DNA of 64,000 nucleotides, taken from assembly GCA_947650285.1 (NCBI GenBank), contig CANTFL010000417.1:90106-154105 (forward strand). Direction: 5' to 3'. This DNA comes from Hyaloperonospora brassicae. Taxonomy: Eukaryota; Oomycota; Peronosporomycetes; Peronosporales; Peronosporaceae. Positions 54,222 through 64,000 of the stretch are shown piece after piece. Within the stretch, counting starts at the first letter, position 1; the number at the start of each line of letters is the position of its first letter. The position numbers and the translations under genes are program-made. Below the pieces are notes generated by a model that ran no database searches, had not been told where the DNA came from, and saw nothing but the letters and a program-made list of their open reading frames with translations.

Positions 54222-55471
54222 GGTCACCGAGTGAGGTCGGTCAGTCAGTCAGTTGCTCGGTCGGTCGGTCGGTCGGTCGGCGTGTCTCGCAGGATATATG
54301 CCCAATATGCTCGATTGGAATCGAATCGCGTTGTGAGTGCTGACGACGATGACTTTGAACACGTCTGACTCTGACTCTGCGAGCGACTCGGTATTCCTCG
54401 AAGCTTTCCAGTTGTTCTCGCAGAAACATGTTCATCGAAGAAAGTGAAGGCGATTGATTGGTGACTGACGCGCATGACACGTTGTGCACATCGCCGCGAA
54501 TCAATGACCTTCCCTCGCTCCACAAGTAGTGACACCTCATGATCACGGGCGGGATCCGCATGGTGGCATAAAGTACAATCTTGTTTGTATATGGAGGAGA
54601 TCATGCGCGTGCATCGTGTTGTAGTGTCGCGTCGAGATAGTCAATGTAGGTGTCTGAATGATGCTTGGTTGGCGATCTTCTAGCTGGGTGTGATCCAACC
54701 ACTCCCATGCCTATTCGATCACCAATCCGTGAATAGTATCGGTCAATCGTGCTCGTGTACATCCGCTCGATCACAAGATAAAACGGAGACGAGTCTTCCA
54801 CCATATCGCAACGAGGTGGCTGTCGATGTCGATGGAAGTAGGATCAACAAGCGATAATGGTGTCTACGGAAGTCGGAGCAACAAGCATCGATTTTTCCAC
54901 AAACGATGCTGCGATATGGCGAATCATCATAGGTCCTCTTGGCCTTCACCACTCTCTTTTCATCCGTCAGCATTTCACGTACTGCAGTTGCGTTTGGATA
55001 TCGATGACAATGCTTGTCAGCCTCTGATCCAAGGCTCAAACCTTGTCGTCTGGGTGACTCCGATGTTTCGGACACGTTGATGCTGACATGAAGAGCAGGC
55101 CGTGTTGAGTAGCTCAAACGAAGGAGCAGTCCGCTTGGTCTCGTGTCGTCCATAACGAGATCGTCAGTCAGCCGACGATTCGTATTCGTAACAAAGCAGC
55201 AAATAATGAAAAAACGAAATCGCGCTTGTATTTTGCTCCTCTCGTATTTTGCTCCTCTCGTATTTTCGTGATCGTCAACGACGAAACAGCGGTAAAGCAC
55301 AAGACACTGCAGCTACCGCACGAAACAGCGACGCGAATCGCTTGACTTTATTCTACGCGAACCAAGTCACTGGATTCGACTCTGTTGCTCGGACTCGACT
55401 TGGGTTGCGGGGACTCGACTTGGACCGCACGGGTTTCACCCGATGGAAGGATCGTTTCTGTCGACGGGAGG

Positions 55472-55975
55472 CTAGCAGTAGTAGAGACCGCCAAAAGGAA
55501 TACCGAGGCCGCACCCGCCACCGATCAGACCCGAGCCAAAGGTGTTCCAGTAGTTCAACGGGTACGCCCAGCCGCCGATGCCGCCGTAGGTGAAGCCGAA
55601 GCGGTAGGGCCCATAGCCGCCCCAGCCTCCCCAGCCTCCCCAATTGCCCCATCCGCCGAGACCGCCGATACCGCCGAGACCGAAGCCGAATAGCTCCTTC
55701 TTCGTGTCGTCATCGTCGTCCTCCGAGTCCGCCGAGTCCTCCTTGTCGTTGTGCTGTTTGTCTTCCTTGACGTCGGTTCCCTTCGGAGCAACCGCAGCAG
55801 CTGTAGCAGGTGGGTCGATCTTCTCTGTTGTTCCGGTCAGTGCGACACCATCGGGCAAAGCCGTCGACCGGATCTGCTCGAGTGCTTCGGCAGGTGTTTT
55901 CACAGCAGCTTGGTCGGCAGCTGTGACGACACCGAGTACACCAATGGCAGCGACGAGAAAGACGGTGCATTTCAT
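55472..55975 (-). CDS. Secreted glycine-rich protein, array copy 8 (167 residues)
   Basis: One substitution from the consensus: Ile for Leu in the Gly-rich start (GLGGIGGLGG), from a G-to-T change (+ strand) at about 55670. Confidence 0.92.
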   Translation of the reverse strand: MKCTVFLVAAIGVLGVVTAADQAAVKTPAEALEQIRSTALPDGVALTGTTEKIDPPATAAAVAPKGTDVKEDKQHNDKEDSADSEDDDDDTKKELFGFGLGGIGGLGGWGNWGGWGGWGGYGPYRFGFTYGGIGGWAYPLNYWNTFGSGLIGGGCGLGIPFGGLYYC

Positions 55976-56496
55976 GGTCACCGAGTGAGGTCGGTCAGTC
56001 AGTCAGTTGCTAGGTCGGTCGGTCGGTCGGCCGGCGTGTCTCGCAGGATATATGCCCAATATGCTCGATTGGAATCGAATCGCGTTGTGAGTGCTGACGA
56101 CGATGACTTTGAACACGTCTGACTCTGACTCTGCGAGCGACTCGGTATTCCTCGAAGCTTTCCAGTTGTTCTCGCAGAAACATGTTCATCGAAGAAAGTG
56201 AAGGCGATTGATTGGTGACTGACGCGCATGACACGTTGTGCACATCGCCGCGAATCAATGACCTTCCCTCGCTCCACAAGTAGTGACACCTCATGATCAC
56301 GGGCGGGATCCGCATGGTGGCATAAAGTACAATCTTGTTTGTATATGGAGGAGATCATGCGCGTGCATCGTGTTGTAGTGTCGCGTCGAGATAGTCAATG
56401 TAGGTGTCTGAATGATGCTTGGTTGGCGATCTTCTAGCTGGGTGTGATCCAACCACTCCCATGCCTATTCGATCACCAATCCGTGAATAGTATCGG

Positions 56497-57054
56497 TCAA
56501 TCGTGCTCGTGTACATCCGCTCGATCACAAGATAAAACGGAGACGAGTCTTCCACCATATCGCAACGAGGTGGCTGTCGATGTCGATGGAAGTAGGATCA
56601 ACAAGCGATAATGGTGTCTACGGAAGTCGGAGCAACAAGCATCGATTTTTCCACAAACGATGCTGCGATATGGCGAATCATCATAGGTCCTCTTGGCCTT
56701 CACCACTCTCTTTTCATCCGTCAGCATTTCACGTACTGCAGTTGCGTTTGGATATCGATGACAATGCTTGTCAGCCTCTGATCCAAGGCTCAAACCTTGT
56801 CGTCTGGGTGACTCCGATGTTTCGGACACGTTGATGCTGACATGAAGAGCAGGCCGTGTTGAGTAGCTCAAACGAAGGAGCAGTCCGCTTGGTCTCGTGT
56901 CGTCCATAACGAGATCGTCAGTCAGCCGACGATTCGTATTCGTAACAAAGCAGCAAATAATGAAAAAACGAAATCGCGCTTGTATTTTGCTCCTCTCGTA
57001 TTTTGCTCCTCTCGTATTTTCGTGATCGTCAACGACGAAACAGCGGTAAAGCAC
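56497..57054 (-). other. Spacer ORF, one example of a form repeated in each unit (not called as a gene)
   Basis: About 185 open codons on the same strand as the genes, beginning about 170 bases beyond the stop of the copy at 57226. A stretch from an internal ATG (MDDTRPSGLLLRLSYS) is 136 residues. It lacks known motifs. In the units right of copies 4, 5 and 10 one extra base changes its C-terminus, which argues against selection. It could be part of a long 3' untranslated region. Confidence 0.2.
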
Positions 57055-57225
57055 AAGACACTGCAGCTACCGCACGAAACAGCGACGCGAATCGCTTGAC
57101 TTTATTCTACGCGAACCAAGTCACTGGATTCGACTCTGTTGCTCGGACTCGACTTGGGTTGCGGGGACTCGACTTGGACCGCACGGGTTTCACCCGATGG
57201 AAGGATCGTTTCTGTCGACGGGAGG

Positions 57226-57729
57226 CTAGCAGTAGTAGAGACCGCCAAAAGGAATACCGAGGCCGCACCCGCCACCGATCAGACCCGAGCCAAAGGTGTT
57301 CCAGTAGTTCAACGGGTACGCCCAGCCGCCGATGCCGCCGTAGGTGAAGCCGAAGCGGTAGGGCCCATAGCCGCCCCAGCCTCCCCAGCCTCCCCAATTG
57401 CCCCATCCGCCGAGACCGCCGAGACCGCCGAGACCGAAGCCGAATAGCTCCTTCTTCGTGTCGTCATCGTCGTCCTCCGAGTCCGCCGAGTCCTCCTTGT
57501 CGTTGTGCTGTTTGTCTTCCTTGACGTCGGTTCCCTTCGGAGCAACCGCAGCAGCTGTAGCAGGTGGGTCGATCTTCTCTGTTGTTCCGGTCAGTGCGAC
57601 ACCATCGGGCAAAGCCGTCGACCGGATCTGCTCGAGTGCTTCGGCAGGTGTTTTCACAGCAGCTTGGTCGGCAGCTGTGACGACACCGAGTACACCAATG
57701 GCAGCGACGAGAAAGACGGTGCATTTCAT
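57226..57729 (-). CDS. Secreted glycine-rich protein, array copy 9 (167 residues)
   Basis: Protein identical to the copy at 51964. The base before the upstream GGTC run is missing compared with its neighbours. Confidence 0.92.
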   Translation of the reverse strand: MKCTVFLVAAIGVLGVVTAADQAAVKTPAEALEQIRSTALPDGVALTGTTEKIDPPATAAAVAPKGTDVKEDKQHNDKEDSADSEDDDDDTKKELFGFGLGGLGGLGGWGNWGGWGGWGGYGPYRFGFTYGGIGGWAYPLNYWNTFGSGLIGGGCGLGIPFGGLYYC

Positions 57730-58978
57730 GGTCACCGAGTGAGGTCGGTCAGTCAGTCAGTTGCTGGTCGGTCGGTCGGTCGGCCGGCGTGTCTCGCAGG
57801 ATATATGCCCAATATGCTCGATTGGAATCGAATCGCGTTGTGAGTGCTGACGACGATGACTTTGAACACGTCTGACTCTGACTCTGCGAGCGACTCGGTA
57901 TTCCTCGAAGCTTTCCAGTTGTTCTCGCAGAAACATGTTCATCGAAGAAAGTGAAGGCGATTGATTGGTGACTGACGCGCATGACACGTTGTGCACATCG
58001 CCGCGAATCAATGACCTTCCCTCGCTCCACAAGTAGTGACACCTCATGATCACGGGCGGGATCCGCATGGTGGCATAAAGTACAATCTTGTTTGTATATG
58101 GAGGAGATCATGCGCGTGCATCGTGTTGTAGTGTCGCGTCGAGATAGTCAATGTAGGTGTCTGAATGATGCTTGGTTGGCGATCTTCTAGCTGGGTGTGA
58201 TCCAACCACTCCCATGCCTATTCGATCACCAATCCGTGAATAGTATCGGTCAATCGTGCTCGTGTACATCCGCTCGATCACAAGATAAAACGGAGACGAG
58301 TCTTCCACCATATCGCAACGAGGTGGCTGTCGATGTCGATGGAAGTAGGATCAACAAGCGATAATGGTGTCTACGGAAGTCGGAGCAACAAGCATCGATT
58401 TTTCCACAAACGATGCTGCGATATGGCGAATCATCATAGGTCCTCTTGGCCTTCACCACTCTCTTTTCATCCGTCAGCATTTCACGTACTGCAGTTGCGT
58501 TTGGATATCGATGACAATGCTTGTCAGCCTCTGATCCAAGGCTCAAACCTTGTCGTCTGGGTGACTCCGATGTTTCGGACACGTTGATGCTGACATGAAG
58601 AGCAGGCCGTGTTGAGTAGCTCAAACGAAGGAGCAGTCCGCTTGGTCTCGTGTCGTCCATAACGAGATCGTCAGTCAGCCGACGATTCGTATTCGTAACA
58701 AAGCAGCAAATAATGAAAAAACGAAATCGCGCTTGTATTTTGCTCCTCTCGTATTTTGCTCCTCTCGTATTTTCGTGATCGTCAACGACGAAACAGCGGT
58801 AAAGCACAAGACACTGCAGCTACCGCACGAAACAGCGACGCGAATCGCTTGACTTTATTCTACGCGAACCAAGTCACTGGATTCGACTCTGTTGCTCGGA
58901 CTCGACTTGGGTTGCGGGGACTCGACTTGGACCGCACGGGTTTCACCCGATGGAAGGATCGTTTCTGTCGACGGGAGG

Positions 58979-59482
58979 CTAGCAGTAGTAGAGACCGCCA
59001 AAAGGAATACCGAGGCCGCACCCGCCACCGATCAGACCCGAGCCAAAGGTGTTCCAGTAGTTCAACGGGTACGCCCAGCCGCCGATGCCGCCGTAGGTGA
59101 AGCCGAAGCGGTAGGGCCCATAGCCGCCCCAGCCTCCCCAGCCTCCCCAATTGCCCCATCCGCCGAGACCGCCGAGACCGCCGAGACCGAAGCCGAATAG
59201 CTCCTTCTTCGTGTCGTCATCGTCGTCCTCCGAGTCCGCCGAGTCCTCCTTGTCGTTGTGCTGTTTGTCTTCCTTGACGTCGGTTCCCTTCGGAGCAACC
59301 GCAGCAGCTGTAGCAGGTGGGTCGATCTTCTCTGTTGTTCCGGTCAGTGCGACACCATCGGGCAAAGCCGTCGACCGGATCTGCTCGAGTGCTTCGGCAG
59401 GTGTTTTCACAGCAGCTTGGTCGGCAGCTGTGACGACACCGAGTACACCAATGGCAGCGACGAGAAAGACGGTGCATTTCAT
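58979..59482 (-). CDS. Secreted glycine-rich protein, array copy 10 (167 residues)
   Basis: Protein identical to the copy at 51964. The spacer on its right carries the GATACAAACGG variant (60037-60047), seen also next to copies 4 and 5 but not beside the immediate neighbours. Confidence 0.92.
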   Translation of the reverse strand: MKCTVFLVAAIGVLGVVTAADQAAVKTPAEALEQIRSTALPDGVALTGTTEKIDPPATAAAVAPKGTDVKEDKQHNDKEDSADSEDDDDDTKKELFGFGLGGLGGLGGWGNWGGWGGWGGYGPYRFGFTYGGIGGWAYPLNYWNTFGSGLIGGGCGLGIPFGGLYYC

Positions 59483-60733
59483 GGTCACCGAGTGAGGTCG
59501 GTCAGTCAGTCAGTTGCTCGGTCGGTCGGTCGGTCGGCCGGCGTGTCTCGCAGGATATATGCCCAATATGCTCGATTGGAATCGAATCGCGTTGTGAGTG
59601 CTGACGACGATGACTTTGAACACGTCTGACTCTGACTCTGCGAGCGACTCGGTATTCCTCGAAGCTTTCCAGTTGTTCTCGCAGAAACATGTTCATCGAA
59701 GAAAGTGAAGGCGATTGATTGGTGACTGACGCGCATGACACGTTGTGCACATCGCCGCGAATCAATGACCTTCCCTCGCTCCACAAGTAGTGACACCTCA
59801 TGATCACGGGCGGGATCCGCATGGTGGCATAAAGTACAATCTTGTTTGTATATGGAGGAGATCATGCGCGTGCATCGTGTTGTAGTGTCGCGTCGAGATA
59901 GTCAATGTAGGTGTCTGAATGATGCTTGGTTGGCGATCTTCTAGCTGGGTGTGATCCAACCACTCCCATGCCTATTCGATCACCAATCCGTGAATAGTAT
60001 CGGTCAATCGTGCTCGTGTACATCCGCTCGATCACAAGATACAAACGGAGACGAGTCTTCCACCATATCGCAACGAGGTGGCTGTCGATGTCGATGGAAG
60101 TAGGATCAACAAGCGATAATGGTGTCTACGGAAGTCGGAGCAACAAGCATCGATTTTTCCACAAACGATGCTGCGATATGGCGAATCATCATAGGTCCTC
60201 TTGGCCTTCACCACTCTCTTTTCATCCGTCAGCATTTCACGTACTGCAGTTGCGTTTGGATATCGATGACAATGCTTGTCAGCCTCTGATCCAAGGCTCA
60301 AACCTTGTCGTCTGGGTGACTCCGATGTTTCGGACACGTTGATGCTGACATGAAGAGCAGGCCGTGTTGAGTAGCTCAAACGAAGGAGCAGTCCGCTTGG
60401 TCTCGTGTCGTCCATAACGAGATCGTCAGTCAGCCGACGATTCGTATTCGTAACAAAGCAGCAAATAATGAAAAAACGAAATCGCGCTTGTATTTTGCTC
60501 CTCTCGTATTTTGCTCCTCTCGTATTTTCGTGATCGTCAACGACGAAACAGCGGTAAAGCACAAGACACTGCAGCTACCGCACGAAACAGCGACGCGAAT
60601 CGCTTGACTTTATTCTACGCGAACCAAGTCACTGGATTCGACTCTGTTGCTCGGACTCGACTTGGGTTGCGGGGACTCGACTTGGACCGCACGGGTTTCA
60701 CCCGATGGAAGGATCGTTTCTGTCGACGGGAGG

Positions 60734-61237
60734 CTAGCAGTAGTAGAGACCGCCAAAAGGAATACCGAGGCCGCACCCGCCACCGATCAGACCCGAGCCA
60801 AAGGTGTTCCAGTAGTTCAACGGGTACGCCCAGCCGCCGATGCCGCCGTAGGTGAAGCCGAAGCGGTAGGGCCCATAGCCGCCCCAGCCTCCCCAGCCTC
60901 CCCAATTGCCCCATCCGCCGAGACCGCCGAGACCGCCGAGACCGAAGCCGAATAGCTCCTTCTTCGTGTCGTCATCGTCGTCCTCCGAGTCCGCCGAGTC
61001 CTCCTTGTCGTTGTGCTGTTTGTCTTCCTTGACGTCGGTTCCCTTCGGAGCAACCGCAGCAGCTGTAGCAGGTGGGTCGATCTTCTCTGTTGTTCCGGTC
61101 AGTGCGACACCATCGGGCAAAGCCGTCGACCGGATCTGCTCGAGTGCTTCGGCAGGTGTTTTCACAGCAGCTTGGTCGGCAGCTGTGACGACACCGAGTA
61201 CACCAATGGCAGCGACGAGAAAGACGGTGCATTTCAT
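60734..61237 (-). CDS. Secreted glycine-rich protein, array copy 11 (167 residues)
   Basis: Protein identical to the copy at 51964; upstream repeat variant as in copy 7, four units to the left. Confidence 0.92.
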   Translation of the reverse strand: MKCTVFLVAAIGVLGVVTAADQAAVKTPAEALEQIRSTALPDGVALTGTTEKIDPPATAAAVAPKGTDVKEDKQHNDKEDSADSEDDDDDTKKELFGFGLGGLGGLGGWGNWGGWGGWGGYGPYRFGFTYGGIGGWAYPLNYWNTFGSGLIGGGCGLGIPFGGLYYC

Positions 61238-62362
61238 GGTCACCGAGTGAGGTCGGTCAGTCAGTCAGTTGCTCGGTCGGTCGGTCGGTCGGTCGGCGTG
61301 TCTCGCAGGATATATGCCCAATATGCTCGATTGGAATCGAATCGCGTTGTGAGTGCTGACGACGATGACTTTGAACACGTCTGACTCTGACTCTGCGAGC
61401 GACTCGGTATTCCTCGAAGCTTTCCAGTTGTTCTCGCAGAAACATGTTCATCGAAGAAAGTGAAGGCGATTGATTGGTGACTGACGCGCATGACACGTTG
61501 TGCACATCGCCGCGAATCAATGACCTTCCCTCGCTCCACAAGTAGTGACACCTCATGATCACGGGCGGGATCCGCATGGTGGCATAAAGTACAATCTTGT
61601 TTGTATATGGAGGAGATCATGCGCGTGCATCGTGTTGTAGTGTCGCGTCGAGATAGTCAATGTAGGTGTCTGAATGATGCTTGGTTGGCGATCTTCTAGC
61701 TGGGTGTGATCCAACCACTCCCATGCCTATTCGATCACCAATCCGTGAATAGTATCGGTCAATCGTGCTCGTGTACATCCGCTCGATCACAAGATAAAAC
61801 GGAGACGAGTCTTCCACCATATCGCAACGAGGTGGCTGTCGATGTCGATGGAAGTAGGATCAACAAGCGATAATGGTGTCTACGGAAGTCGGAGCAACAA
61901 GCATCGATTTTTCCACAAACGATGCTGCGATATGGCGAATCATCATAGGTCCTCTTGGCCTTCACCACTCTCTTTTCATCCGTCAGCATTTCACGTACTG
62001 CAGTTGCGTTTGGATATCGATGACAATGCTTGTCAGCCTCTGATCCAAGGCTCAAACCTTGTCGTCTGGGTGACTCCGATGTTTCGGACACGTTGATGCT
62101 GACATGAAGAGCAGGCCGTGTTGAGTAGCTCAAACGAAGGAGCAGTCCGCTTGGTCTCGTGTCGTCCATAACGAGATCGTCAGTCAGCCGACGATTCGTA
62201 TTCGTAACAAAGCAGCAAATAATGAAAAAACGAAATCGCGCTTGTATTTTGCTCCTCTCGTATTTTGCTCCTCTCGTATTTTCGTGATCGTCAACGACGA
62301 AACAGCGGTAAAGCACAAGACACTGCAGCTACCGCACGAAACAGCGACGCGAATCGCTTGAC

Positions 62363-62368
62363 TTTATT
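62363..62368 (-). terminator. AATAAA polyadenylation signal of array copy 12
   Basis: TTTATT on the + strand, about 120 bases after the stop codon. Present at the same distance in copies 2-12 (for example 51839-51844) and altered in copy 1. Confidence 0.5.
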
Positions 62369-62487
62369 CTACGCGAACCAAGTCACTGGATTCGACTCTG
62401 TTGCTCGGACTCGACTTGGGTTGCGGGGACTCGACTTGGACCGCACGGGTTTCACCCGATGGAAGGATCGTTTCTGTCGACGGGAGG

Positions 62488-62991
62488 CTAGCAGTAGTAG
62501 AGACCGCCAAAAGGAATACCGAGGCCGCACCCGCCACCGATCAGACCCGAGCCAAAGGTGTTCCAGTAGTTCAACGGGTACGCCCAGCCGCCGATGCCGC
62601 CGTAGGTGAAGCCGAAGCGGTAGGGCCCATAGCCGCCCCAGCCTCCCCAGCCTCCCCAATTGCCCCATCCGCCGAGACCGCCGAGACCGCCGAGACCGAA
62701 GCCGAATAGCTCCTTCTTCGTGTCGTCATCGTCGTCCTCCGAGTCCGCCGAGTCCTCCTTGTCGTTGTGCTGTTTGTCTTCCTTGACGTCGGTTCCCTTC
62801 GGAGCAACCGCAGCAGCTGTAGCAGGTGGGTCGATCTTCTCTGTTGTTCCGGTCAGTGCGACACCATCGGGCAAAGCCGTCGACCGGATCTGCTCGAGTG
62901 CTTCGGCAGGTGTTTTCACAGCAGCTTGGTCGGCAGCTGTGACGACACCGAGTACACCAATGGCAGCGACGAGAAAGACGGTGCATTTCAT
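62488..62991 (-). CDS. Secreted glycine-rich protein, array copy 12 (167 residues)
   Basis: Protein identical to the copy at 51964. The window ends in the 3' spacer of a further copy, so at least one more gene lies to the right. Confidence 0.92.
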   Translation of the reverse strand: MKCTVFLVAAIGVLGVVTAADQAAVKTPAEALEQIRSTALPDGVALTGTTEKIDPPATAAAVAPKGTDVKEDKQHNDKEDSADSEDDDDDTKKELFGFGLGGLGGLGGWGNWGGWGGWGGYGPYRFGFTYGGIGGWAYPLNYWNTFGSGLIGGGCGLGIPFGGLYYC

Positions 62992-63075
62992 GGTCACCGA
63001 GTGAGGTCGGTCAGTCAGTCAGTTGCTCGGTCGGTCGGTCGGTCGGCCGGCGTGTCTCGCAGGATATATGCCCAA
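62992..63075 (-). promoter_or_regulatory. Upstream region of array copy 12, typical of the array
   Basis: Read on the - strand, CATATATCCT (TATA-like, 63064-63069) lies about 73 bases before the ATG. Between them is a GACC run (+ strand GGTC, about 63028-63047) and a GACT run (63008-63024). The same layout is upstream of every copy. If transcription starts about 30 bases after the TATA-like site, the GACC run is at or near the start. Confidence 0.45.
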
Positions 63076-64000
63076 TATGCTCGATTGGAATCGAATCGCG
63101 TTGTGAGTGCTGACGACGATGACTTTGAACACGTCTGACTCTGACTCTGCGAGCGACTCGGTATTCCTCGAAGCTTTCCAGTTGTTCTCGCAGAAACATG
63201 TTCATCGAAGAAAGTGAAGGCGATTGATTGGTGACTGACGCGCATGACACGTTGTGCACATCGCCGCGAATCAATGACCTTCCCTCGCTCCACAAGTAGT
63301 GACACCTCATGATCACGGGCGGGATCCGCATGGTGGCATAAAGTACAATCTTGTTTGTATATGGAGGAGATCATGCGCGTGCATCGTGTTGTAGTGTCGC
63401 GTCGAGATAGTCAATGTAGGTGTCTGAATGATGCTTGGTTGGCGATCTTCTAGCTGGGTGTGATCCAACCACTCCCATGCCTATTCGATCACCAATCCGT
63501 GAATAGTATCGGTCAATCGTGCTCGTGTACATCCGCTCGATCACAAGATAAAACGGAGACGAGTCTTCCACCATATCGCAACGAGGTGGCTGTCGATGTC
63601 GATGGAAGTAGGATCAACAAGCGATAATGGTGTCTACGGAAGTCGGAGCAACAAGCATCGATTTTTCCACAAACGATGCTGCGATATGGCGAATCATCAT
63701 AGGTCCTCTTGGCCTTCACCACTCTCTTTTCATCCGTCAGCATTTCACGTACTGCAGTTGCGTTTGGATATCGATGACAATGCTTGTCAGCCTCTGATCC
63801 AAGGCTCAAACCTTGTCGTCTGGGTGACTCCGATGTTTCGGACACGTTGATGCTGACATGAAGAGCAGGCCGTGTTGAGTAGCTCAAACGAAGGAGCAGT
63901 CCGCTTGGTCTCGTGTCGTCCATAACGAGATCGTCAGTCAGCCGACGATTCGTATTCGTAACAAAGCAGCAAATAATGAAAAAACGAAATCGCGCTTGTA

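Larger units (their letters stand above)
41815..64000 (-). repeat. Tandem array of about 1.75-kb units, each with one secreted glycine-rich protein gene
   Basis: Successive stop-codon positions (43189, 44934, 46701, 48465, 50215, 51964, 53718, 55472, 57226, 58979, 60734, 62488) give a period of 1745-1767 bp. All units are head to tail on the - strand. The left edge is a truncated gene; the right edge continues out of the window. Units from about 49 kb rightward are nearly identical, those on the left less so. Each unit has a TATA-like site, a variable GGTC run, the gene, an AATAAA signal and about 1.1 kb of spacer. Spacers also hold a direct double TATTTTGCTCCTCTCG (for example 62246-62277). 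Confidence 0.95.

Noticed and set aside
41815..64000. CRISPR-like or satellite array
   Set aside because: Units are 1.75 kb with a complete protein gene in each; there are no short direct repeats with unique spacers.

Overview
The window looks like an oomycete nuclear genome (Phytophthora or downy-mildew type). The evidence is an LTR retrotransposon of the Ty3/Gypsy class that carries both a second RNase H and a C-terminal chromodomain, the architecture I know from oomycete 'Chronos' elements, together with intron-free secreted glycine-rich protein genes in tandem. The assignment is by inference; no search was run. No tRNA, rRNA, CRISPR array or bacterial-type operon was seen.

Layout. (1) 1-2353: 3' end of a Gypsy element (D). 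The end of pol, with a chromodomain, lies on the + strand. A 459-codon antisense ORF overlaps it, followed by a hairpin, a purine tract and an LTR. This whole stretch is saturated with short perfect hairpins, in coding and LTR sequence alike, and is the strangest feature of the window. (2) 2354-7063: decayed sequence with coiled-coil coding remnants. (3) 7064-34538: an old, heavily decayed Gypsy element (B) with a 843-bp 5' LTR, split by (4) element A, 13510-28011, a related and much younger element. A has two 1864-bp LTRs, a TG...CA structure, a 4-bp target duplication (CTAA), gag in two frames, a -1 frameshift signal, and pol with protease, reverse transcriptase, RNase H, a second RNase H, integrase and chromodomain. 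It also carries an 864-codon antisense gene next to the 3' LTR. A's pol is interrupted by one stop and two frame breaks. (5) 33505-36705: a large inverted repeat formed by two B-family 3' ends facing each other. (6) 36706-41814: AT-rich, decayed, with weak Ty1/copia remnants on the - strand. (7) 41815-64000: a head-to-tail array of about 1.75-kb units, all on the - strand. Each unit holds one gene for a secreted 164-167 residue protein (signal peptide, acidic middle, Gly/Trp/Tyr-rich end). There are eleven intact copies, one frameshifted copy and one truncated copy at the left edge; the array runs off the right end of the window.

How it fits together. Elements A and D share an arrangement: an antisense ORF starting about 80 bp inside the 3' LTR, with a perfect or near-perfect hairpin between its start and the polypurine tract. 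A and B share primer-site sequence and the frameshift stem, so B may have been copied with A-family proteins. The gene array shows recent unequal exchange: right-hand copies encode identical proteins while left-hand copies differ.
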